64,000 nt of DNA from Hawksworthiomyces lignivorus (Eukaryota > Ascomycota > Sordariomycetes > Ophiostomatales > Ophiostomataceae): the NCBI GenBank assembly GCA_002917075.1, contig NTMA01000139.1:1-64000 (forward strand). The letters are read 5' to 3'. The notes below the pieces were generated by a model. The model saw only the letters and a program-made list of their open reading frames with translations. It did no database searches and was not told the origin of the DNA. The stretch's first letter is position 1; each line of letters starts with the position of its first letter. The translations under genes were made by a program, and so were the position numbers. Below, one piece after another: positions 55,329 to 64,000 of the stretch.

Positions 55329-57463
55329 TCATGTTTCTCTCTGGGCCTCGTTATTGCTTTTCGAAGTTCTCTCAGCGCCATATTCGGCTACACCGGCTTC
55401 TTCCTCAGGCTTCTTTTTTGCCCAAGGTGCAGCGACACTTTTCCACTCCAGCGCGCATGCAAATGGCAGAGCCATGCACGACAGCACCAGGCCAATTAAG
55501 AAAACAAACTGCAGCGCATTATTGTACGCAGCAAGCCCCGCTTGCCGCATGCTGACAGGCAGTTGATCAAGCACTACCGTGGCTCCGCTGCTGTAGATGA
55601 GGCGGGCATCGATGGGCGCGCCTACCAATTTGGAAAACCGGCTGACAAGCTGATTCACTAAAATGGTCTCGCCGACGGAGATGAAGATGGATGAAAAGAT
55701 GAGCCCGCCGAACAGAGCCATGGCAAAGCCTGTGGGTGCGTCCTTCTTCGGCAACACCGCTTGGATGGCCAGGTTGGGGATCTGCATGACCATGCCTACG
55801 CCGATCCCGTTGATGATCTGGTAGCCGATCCACGCCCCGTTGGACGTGTTGACATCCCACGTAAAAATTAGGCCAGCGCCTATGGACGACAGGCATGTTC
55901 CAATAATGGCACTTGGCACATAGTATCCAACCTTGGTGCTGAGAATTCCACCGCCAAGCAATCCGACAATGGAGGATGCCATCAGTGGGATGGTTCGAAT
56001 GCCAGCCTGGGCTGCGGACACCTGTTGGATGGCTTGGAACCAGTTCGGTATGAAGTAAACTACGTAAATCGACAATCAATACTCTATAACTTCAAAATGG
56101 GTAAAAAGAAAAAGGGCCCAAAGATATGCTTACTGAAGACAAAATTGGAGCAGGAAACGAAAACAAACAGAGAAAAAGAAGCGACGACAGTACGGCTTTT
56201 AAAGAGACGTGGAGGTAACGTCGCCCTTTCTGGGAACAGCCACTGGATAATGACAAAAATGACGAGACAAACTGGTCCGATGGTTAAGAGAGAAATAATG
56301 CGACCGCTGTTCCACTGGAGAAAAGGGACTTAGTTCCTCGAAGTAGAAGACACTCAAAGAGAAGACATGAACCAGACTACTACCCCAAAGAAAAAAAATA
56401 CTTACAGCGTATGTCTGGCCACCCCATTGCAAAGCCAGGAGAAGACATATAGCTCCACCAGCTACAATAATTGTTCCCGGCGTGTCCAGCTGCTGGAGCT
56501 TCCACTTCACCGGCTTATCAGCGTAGTCTTTCGAGACGGGGATGTCGAGGAACAAGATGATAGCCGTCATGGCCAGGGCACCAATAGGAAGGTTGATATA
56601 GAAACACCATCGCCAAGTTACATGGGTAGTGAAGGCACCGCCGATCAGCGGCCCACCAATCTGCGCAATTGTCTGGATAGATCCCATCTTTGCACGTTAG
56701 CTGTGCCCAATACATCATTTCTTCTATACAAAAAAAGACCATGAACAAGACAAAAGATATTACTCACCGCAGCGAATAGTTTAGGCTTGTGGTGGAGAGG
56801 CACGACGTGGACCATAGATGTCATCTACTATCTGTCAGTAATGGGGGAGACAACCAGGTAGGGAGGCGGAGAAAGAGGGACACTGCCAACGTACCGCCCC
56901 GGCGAAAATTCCAGCAGCACCAATGCCAGCAATGGCACGTCCGATGATGAACACCGTGGAACTGGGTGCCGCACCACAGATGGCCGAAGCCACCTCGAAG
57001 GCCAGAACACTGAGAAACAGCACATACCGCACCGAGAAGAACGTGGCCACTTTGCCAAACAAGAGCTGCAGCGCACAGCACGATAGCAGATAGGCGCTGC
57101 CATACCAGCCGAAGTCGTTGAGCGAATGGAAGTCGTTGGTGATTTGGGGGATGGCCTGCATGAGTTTTTTAAATCAGAAAAGAAACCGAATGAATTTAGT
57201 TAACAGCACGTCTTTCATCTGCTGTATCCAACTTAACCCGGCCATTAGCATACCGTGGAGAGAATGGTTCTGTCGAGAGCAACGAGAAACATGCTCATAA
57301 GAATTGCCAGCACGACGAGAAACACTGTCCACGCCGGCTTCATTTCGCTAAGTGCCTTTGTCTCGTGGTCATCGCCATCTTCTTCATCCTTGCGAGGTTC
57401 TTTGGTGTTGTCGACCACTGGATTGGAAAGACAAACAGATGATCTCCTTTCGGTACATCCCAT
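55329..57463 (-). CDS. MFS drug/metabolite efflux transporter (14-TM type)
   Basis: Six exons in frame: 57254-57463, 56895-57155, 56768-56824, 56406-56687, 56134-56314 and 55329-56059; 573 residues. Exon 3 is only 57 nt. After a charged start come TM1 ([20 protein letters not shown] with DRTI, the motif D1 region), [20 protein letters not shown], the motif A-like [22 protein letters not shown], the antiporter-type [10 protein letters not shown] (motif C), [13 protein letters not shown] (typical of the DHA2/TOXA-like group) and a further set of membrane segments, ending in a charged tail. Its place beside UstYa suggests export of the pathway product. It shares a 0.9-kb upstream region with the plus-strand regulator at 58360. 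Confidence 0.88.
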
Positions 57464-58359
57464 ATTTGTTTTGAAGTTGAGCTATTATTCTATACAGAGA
57501 AAGAAAATGTAGACAAGTGACTTGATCAAATAAGCATGCAAAGACTCCAGTAGAAGATTACCAGAAGATATCAGGAACAAAAGATAAAGAAGAACGGCTT
57601 TATTAATGTATATGAATTTGCTCCCAAAAGCAACGACAGCAATATAACCAAACGATCTTCTCCTTACAACAACAGTGGTAATGTCCGACCCTTTCCTACA
57701 GACTTCAACCCAGATAATCATATCGACCCTAGTTGATTTTGGTAGCTTGAGCTCCGCTCGCTCTAATGCATGGTCCGCTCCCTCCAACAGAGGTTATTTT
57801 ACCTTACTAGACGTCCTTCCATGGCGCATAACTGAATGCACCGTGCATGGCGAACGGGCTTTACTAAAGTGCGATGTTCACCATGAGCGGCCCCATGTGT
57901 TTGATACAGAGTTAGACCGGGCCAGGTCGCTACAGTATTCAGAAAGTACTACATGTTGAGCACTGCCACTAAGCCGCCGTACCAGTACAAAAGGATCAAT
58001 CTCCTTGGACACATGTCACAGTACCCTTGTAACTCTACAGCAGCTGCTTCTGGTAGTTAGACTAAATTATAGACTAGCGGACTTTACAAAAGAGCGAGGA
58101 TCACCACAGGGTTGTTGATCATCCTGTTCTTGGAAATAAGCGGGTCAACATAAAGCGGAAAGTCCCTAGGCTCGCGCATTAGGAAAGTGCGAAGCGGTGG
58201 TCAGGTCGCGTATCGACAAGCACTAACATCCTGTCCCTTCACAATCATATGCCATTTGCTTGTCTCGCGCATTTTAACCAAATCGAATACTGATTTCTTC
58301 TTACCTTTCATGCTCTTTACTCCTTTTTTGGATCCCTACATCTGTCGTTACGCACTTTT
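57464..58359. promoter_or_regulatory. Shared upstream region of the MFS exporter and the Zn2Cys6 regulator
   Basis: 896 bp between divergent genes. Near 57644-57667 there is CCAAACGATC...CTTCTCC, and a pyrimidine-rich stretch precedes the 58360 start (58290-58340). No CGG-N-CCG site stands out enough to call. A 94-codon plus-strand frame at 57675 shows no domain. Confidence 0.35.
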
Positions 58360-60875
58360 ATGTCATCCAGTGAGCCTGAGCCGCGACAGCGGCCGAGGGT
58401 GTTGGCATGTGCCTTATGCAAGCAGCGCCGGGTGAAATGCGACCGCTCCTATCCTTGCCAAAACTGTATTCGCGCCGGCGTATCGTGCGTGCAGCCAGCT
58501 GTTCGCAAGCGGCGGCGGAGGTTTCCAGAACGTGAACTGCTAGATCGCCTGCGCCGCTACGAGGATATTCTCCGACAGAATAATATACCTCTTGAGCATT
58601 TGCACGGACCTGCAGCGAGTGGTACCCCTGGCAGCGATATATCGCAGGGTGCCGAAAAGGATGACGTACCGTCTTCGCGGATGAGCCATGACAAAGACAA
58701 TATGTATGTGCTGAACTCGGAGGTGTTTGATCGTGTTTGATCTTGTGGCAGGAGACCCGACACTGAATAGCTGATCCGTCTTCCTCCCTCTGGCGCAGAA
58801 ATGTGTGGAAGACAATAAAACGAGCGGTATGTACTTACTTACGTTAGCGTAATTCTCTCCTAGTGATTGTCACAAAACTGACTTTCGCCGCCCAAGGTCC
58901 TGGGTGGTGCTGGAGATGGCGCCAACGGCGGCGCAGGCGAACACTCTCGTGACTACGACAACAGCGACAGCGACAGCGACAGTGTCATCTTTGGACACGT
59001 CGACTTGCCATCTGTCGTCTCTCTGCTCGCCAATGACCATCTGCTGTTTGGAGCCCCGAGCGCCGACCTCCGGCTGGCTTCCGTACATCCCAACCAGGTG
59101 CAAATCTTTCGGCTGTGGCAGATCTACCTGGACAACGTCAACCCACTGCTCAAAGTTACACATACGCCAACATTGCAGCCGCGCATCATCGACGCCATGG
59201 GCGATATAGAAAACATCGATCCAACGCTGACCGCACTCATGTTCAGCATCTATTGCATGGCCATCATGAGTCTCACGGACGACGAGTGCCGCAGCTCCTT
59301 TTCTGCCTCACGCGAGCATCTGCTAGCCACTTTCCAACTGGCTTGCAAGCAGGCCCTCCTGCTGTGTGGTCCTTGGCGGACAAATAATCGCGACAGCCTG
59401 ACAGCGCTGTTTTTGTATCTGGTGAGTTTACATCCACATCCATTAGCCAGGTGCGTCGGATGTCGCTGTTAATCACGCGAAAATGCGCCACACAGGTCTC
59501 GGTCAGCCAGCAAGTCGACCCACGATCTCTCTCATGTATGGTTGCCGTGGCGCTGCGGTGTGCAGAGCGCATGGGCATGCAGTGTGAATCGAGCTATCAC
59601 GGACCTGGCTGCACTATCAGCGCTCTCGAGAGCGAGCTGCGCCGGCGGCTATGGTGGTCGCTCGTCCAGTTTGACCACCGCATCTGCGAGATCACCGGCC
59701 AGGAGAAGTCGACGTCGCTGACGCCTGCCTGGGACTGCCGCCGTCCACGGAATGCAAGCGACTTCGAAATGCAAGCGGAGATACAAGCGATGCCAGCAAG
59801 GACAACGGAAGCTCTGTTGGTCGTCGTCCGTAGCGAACTAGCAGACTTTGTCCGCAAGAGCCCAACTCACCTTGCCGTTATTGGTTATCGACCTAGCAAC
59901 AGCAGCAGCAACAACGACGACGACACTACCAGCAGCACAACTAGTTCTGACGCAGGCGATCTGTGCGGCAGAAGGAGTGAAGAATTGCTCGGCGCCTTGG
60001 AGCGAAACATCCAAGACACGTATCTGGCACACTGCAACCCAGAAATCCCGCTGCACTTTATCACGCTGTGGACGACGCGTAGCTTCTTCGCCCGCTGCCG
60101 CCTCATGAGCCACTACCTTACCTACGCTGTGTCAATGTCTCAGACACTACTGACACCGCGATACCCGACCGATGCCGAGCGAAACCTGGCCATGGAACAC
60201 GCTATGCTCATGGTGGAAAGCGACACGCAGCTGCGGACTGCGCCGGCCAGCCGGGGATTTTTGTGGCTGATCGAGTCCTCATACTCTCCTGTACTAGCCT
60301 ACTTCCACATCCTCAACGGCCTAGCCCGGCGACCTAGTCAAATACATGCCGATGCCGCCTGGGAAGCCATGTGTGCCAACTACGAAGCCTTGGCCAACGG
60401 GCCGAAACATTTTCGTACGCACATCATGTTCGCCCTCAAGTACTCTCAAGTCACGCTCGAGGCCTGGGATGCACTTCAGGCCAGCCGGCAGCAGACACAG
60501 CAGACACAGGCGACGGAGAAAACCCATCAACAAGACGAGACTGGCCATGTACAAGCCGTAGAATCACTACTTCCACGCCTCGTCCTCGATGCCAGAGACA
60601 ACGTCTTGCACGGCCCGACGGCCATCAGGAGCCGCACCGGCGGCCGCTTGCCCGCTTTTGGCAATTTTTCGTCATCTCTTTTGACGTCCGGCCAAATCAC
60701 CGGCAGCAACACACCAGAAACTCCGTCACAGTTCCATCTGACGCCGTCCATGTCTGCGGGACAAGCACCCAGCATGAGCGTGCCACCACCCATCGGGTTT
60801 CCGCCAGGAATTCCCGCCGGCCTGGATGTCAGCATGGGCCAGATTTGGGAACAGAACAGCAACAGCTGGTTTTGA
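58360..60875 (+). CDS. Zn2Cys6 transcription factor with fungal-specific TF domain
   Basis: In-frame exons are 58360-58724, 58799-58826, 58897-59421 and 59496-60875, 765 residues. The second exon is only 28 nt. Zn2Cys6 cluster: ACALCKQRRVKCDRSYPC then QNCIRAGVSC, followed by a basic run (KRRRRFPERE) and a heptad linker (LLDRLRRYEDILRQNNI) for dimerisation. The regulatory domain has LWQIYLDNVNPLLKVTHTPT, ENIDPTLTALMFSIYCMAIM, LRCAERMGMQCESSYHGPGC and ELRRRLWWSLVQFDHRICEI. Exon 3 opens with Gly-Ala and Asp-Ser repeats (GEHSRDYDNSDSDSDS). Probably a pathway-specific activator for the UstYa-MFS block; that link rests on position only. The ends of exons 1 and 2 are the least certain. Confidence 0.82.
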
Positions 60876-61752
60876 TAATGTATATTGATCTAAAAAGAAA
60901 AAAAAACCTCTTCGCTCGTCGATGTACTTGAAGGCACAAGCGGTGGCATTTTATTTTTTATTTTTATTTTATTTTCTTCACTAAGCTCTGCCTGCACTCG
61001 TTAAGTTTTATATTTATTCACTTCAGTTTAGTGTGGTCATCCTCCTTGTCTACTTTTATAATAAGCCTTATGAGTAGGTTCATAATTGAAGTCAGAATCT
61101 GATGTTGTGTATTCAGGGTGGGCAGACCTATGGTCGAGTCGACACTGCCATGGAATTTATATGGCAAATCTTACAGAAAGACTGTACTTGCTTTTCGCCC
61201 GATGGCCTTAACGACGGTCATGGAGGTGACTGACTGCTGGATCATGAAGACAGATCAGATTATGATGAGTATTGATAGTTTGCCAATGGGTGCTGACGAG
61301 GCCAGACATCATTGGCAAGAACTCGCCAAAGAGTATCTCTGGAATGAGATGACCAAGCGGACAGAAATGTGTTATTCTGGGTTTTAAGAATTCTCTCATG
61401 ATATCTAGAGGCTAGACAAGTCATGGTCCTTCTCCAAGGGGTCAAGCCGGGTTTTCCTAACAGTATCAGAGCGCTAGCCTCTTTAAGTGCTTCTTAACTC
61501 GATGAGTTTTGAATTAAACTACTTGTGACTAGATTATTTCCAAAGGCCTACGTCTGATCAAGTGGCAAATCGTGATGCTTCCTGCATTGAGAGTCTTTTC
61601 TTCCATCTATCTCATGGACAGTTGAAACTCTATCCCTTTTAATTTTTTTTTTGGGGGGGGGGGGGGGGAAAGGGAGTGGGAGTTGACAAAGACTAGATAG
61701 TTAGATGGTTAAGAAACTCGTCTATGTCTACTAGCTGCAAGAGGCTTCCTGA
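60876..61752. other. Intergenic with an unassigned 89-codon frame and T/G runs
   Basis: 61118-61387 on the plus strand encodes MGRPMVESTLPWNLYGKSYR to MCYSGF. The composition is protein-like but I recognise no family; it may be the end of a lost gene. A T10G16 run is at 61643-61668. Confidence 0.35.
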
Positions 61753-63613
61753 TTAAACGTGTTTCACAGAGATTTCTCTTTCCTCAGCTAGGTCAAGCTT
61801 TGTCGAATCAACAAACGCCGCGGTGTCGTTCCTATTCGCAAGATCCTTTATAGCTTTCTTGAACAACCTCGGGGGTACCTTCATCGCGTATAGTTCATCG
61901 ATTTTCTGAAAAGAAAGCCCTTTCGTCTCAGGGAACAAATACCAGCCTCCCAGACCAGCAATCAACCCAGTCCCCAAAAATATGAATCCAACCTTACCGC
62001 CCAAGTTCCCGGCATCGGGATTGATCATGTACGGGACGGTGAACTGCATGATCAAACCCCAGGTCGAATTCGTAATGGTGATGAGACCCTGAGTTGTCGA
62101 TCTAAGTCTCATCGTTGCAATTTCTGATGCCAACACGAAGCCAGTAGCGCCAATAGAGAGCTGGTAAATGATGGCCCATATATAGAGCAGAGCGACAATT
62201 CCCCAGCTAGCGTTTTTCTTGTTGGGGATACACCCCAGAATGCCAATGATCAGAAGCATGAGGCATAGCATGAACTGAGGGCCGACAATCAGAAGGCGGC
62301 GGCCGTAAATCTCAGTAAGGGGAAACGCCGACATGCTGGCCACGAGCATGACAACGTACAAGGCAACGGAGGCCTTGAAATAGCTACTGATCCCAATAAG
62401 CTCGAAGAAGTACGTCGCGTATCCGATGACAAAGGTAGCGCCGATCATCTGCTGCGCGGAAGCGGCGAAGATAGCAGTTAGGGTGCGCTTCCGGTTGGTC
62501 GCATCGAAGCATTCGGCCTGGAGTTCCACGTTGACCCCCATAATCGTCCTTGGAGGTCTTGTGTCGATGTTCCCATGGAGGTCGCTTGTGATGCGAATTT
62601 CTTCTTCCATGCGTGCTACCTCAATCTCGTAGTACTCTTCCTCCTTGTAGCCGTATATGCGGCGCAGGGCTTTCTTCGCTTCGGCGCGTCGACCGTGGCG
62701 TACGAGCCAGTAGGGCGACTCGGGGAAGAAGGGCCAGATTGCTGTCAGGAGGACTATGATAGAGATTTGATATTAATGCATCTGTTCTCACAGGTGGTGG
62801 GTTCCCGATTTTGAATGCGCGAGAGCGTGCTTACAAGGAAAGAAGTACATGGCCACGACAGGCAACCACCATTGCCACCGGCCAGAGATGTTGCTGCTGC
62901 CTTGGCACAATACAACAATGGCAAACTGGCCAAAGACAATGCTGGTGTTGAAGAAACAAAGGAAGAAGCCGCGAAGTTCCGGGCGGCAGGTCTCGCCGAT
63001 CCAGAGCGGTGAAATCGTGAACATCATACCGATGGCGATGCCGTTGACACCTCTACCCGCCAGATGCATCCGCCAGTCAGGCGCGAGCTGTTGAAGCAGG
63101 ACCCCGGCAGCAGAGAGCAGAGAGGAAGCCAAAATTCCCCACTTGCGGCCAAACTTCTCAAGCAGCGGCGCGAAGATGAATGTGGTGACGATCTCCATTG
63201 CCGGAGCTATGGAGTTCCAGCCAGAGAGGATACGAGCCCGGATCAAGTAGCTGCCATCGCTCTGCAACTCTCCAAACTTTTCTGCAAATGCAGGCAGTGC
63301 AACTAGTTGGCCACCAGCTACGATGTCGAAACCTTGCATCACAACGCCAGACGATATCAGAAGTGCTATTCGCAGTTTGTCAGACAGTGGTCGTGGAGCG
63401 CGAACTGAGAGGCAGGAGAGCAATGTTGGGTGGACAGCTTACCCCAGAGAGCAAATCGCGACTGTGATCTCAAGATCTTCCATTTGTTCTCTGGATTAAC
63501 AAAGGAGTAGTCAACTCTGCAGCAAGAATAACAGTCAGTCCACGCTCGTCTCGGTATACCGATATATATTATCTCAAAATCACAACGTGTGCTTACCCTC
63601 GTATTAGAGGCAT
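61753..63613 (-). CDS. MFS sugar transporter (SP family, maltose/hexose permease-like)
   Basis: Four exons in frame: 63597-63613, 63443-63516, 62835-63404 and 61753-62753; 553 residues. Exon 1 is only 17 nt (MPLIRG). Family signatures: [17 protein letters not shown] in TM1, [11 protein letters not shown] (loop 2-3 GRK), [30 protein letters not shown] (PExxRG type), [14 protein letters not shown] (PESPRWL signature with Y for R), [14 protein letters not shown] (GRR) and [20 protein letters not shown] (PETKG). It imports sugars across the plasma membrane by proton symport. The start exon is short but its donor (GTAAGC) and acceptor (CTGCAG) are strong. Confidence 0.88.
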
Positions 63614-64000
63614 GGTGAAGAGCTATTCAATACGTCCCGTTTTTTTGAACTACTTAATATTGCTCTTGTTTATGAACCCAGATAAGTGAATACGAGCCGA
63701 CGGTGCTCGTGCATTCATCCAAAATGTGAGGAGGCCCAGGTATATATACCCGTCATAGCGAGGGCCAATTCACAGATAGGACAGCGTCCTCCAGATCAGC
63801 AGAGTTGAACAAAGGGATTACGCGATGCTGCAAAAGACGTCGTGTGCATGTGGGCAGTCCGGGGATCAAACTCCACACCCCACGCGAAGGTGGAGGAGAA
63901 GATTGGATTAGATGGTGCTAAAGGGGCAAGGTGCCGATGCGAGACTTGGGCTCTGGAACTTGACAAGTCTATCCACAGTCAAAGACTTGGAGGTGCTGCT
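63614..64000. other. Upstream region of the sugar transporter
   Basis: 387 bp to the window edge. GGTATATATACCC (about 63739-63751) is a TATA-like palindrome. No coding frame recognised. Confidence 0.4.

Noticed and set aside
1..64000. tRNA or rRNA genes
   Set aside because: I found no convincing T-loop (GGTTCRANYCC) with a matching acceptor stem by eye; a tRNAscan run would be decisive.

Overview
The window is nuclear DNA of a filamentous ascomycete (Pezizomycotina, probably Sordariomycetes; I cannot name the species). Genes have short introns of about 40-140 nt with GTRNGT-like donors, CTRAC-like branch points and YAG acceptors. The families are typical of moulds: HET-domain proteins, a NACHT STAND protein, CFEM and BIM1-like surface proteins, Zn2Cys6 regulators, UstYa and 2EXR/F-box-like proteins. 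Many pseudogenes, solo LTRs and transposons mark it as an accessory, repeat-rich region. Several pseudogenes carry TAG in place of Trp or Gln, as expected of repeat-induced point mutation (RIP; CpA to TpA).

Layout. 1-1.4 kb: decayed Tad/LINE reverse transcriptase. 2.5-5.2 kb: HET-domain gene. 5.9-7.1 kb: broken conserved fungal gene. 7.3-13.9 kb: a segment bounded by two copies of a TATA-containing repeat, holding a dead and a live 2EXR gene and, between them, a micro-exon gene. 13.9-20 kb: three solo LTRs, a DUF3176 pseudogene and an F-box-like pseudogene. 21.1-26.6 kb: a five-exon STAND protein of about 1728 residues with a central NACHT and a C-terminal HET-like domain. 27.4-28.9 kb: a membrane protein. 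30-32.3 kb: a 49-residue membrane protein and two dead enzymes. 33.7-37.5 kb: a run of BIM1-like, CFEM and CFEM genes, all on the minus strand. 38.3-40.6 kb: a Zn2Cys6 regulator. 41.9-44.6 kb: an apparently recent Mutator-like element with perfect 79-bp inverted repeats. 44.8-51.6 kb: single-domain enzymes (ABM monooxygenase-like, truncated HET, SnoaL-like, P-loop kinase, beta-lactamase-fold protein). 52.3-63.6 kb: a secondary-metabolism-like set (small secreted protein, UstYa oxidase, 14-TM-type MFS exporter, Zn2Cys6 regulator, MFS sugar transporter).

Two items stand out. First, the gene at 10471-11563 splices into 11 exons, all in phase 0. Six are exactly 21 nt, each encoding one heptad, so skipping any of them keeps both the reading frame and the coiled-coil register. 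Second, the Mutator-like transposase at 42042-44459 is a single unshifted frame of 806 codons interrupted only by four TGA codons, each at a conserved Trp position.

Working together: HET and NACHT-HET proteins belong to fungal self/non-self recognition and regulated cell death. The BIM1/CFEM run suggests copper and heme/iron handling at the cell surface. The UstYa-MFS-regulator block suggests production and export of a small molecule or modified peptide. These joint roles are inferred from family membership and gene order only.
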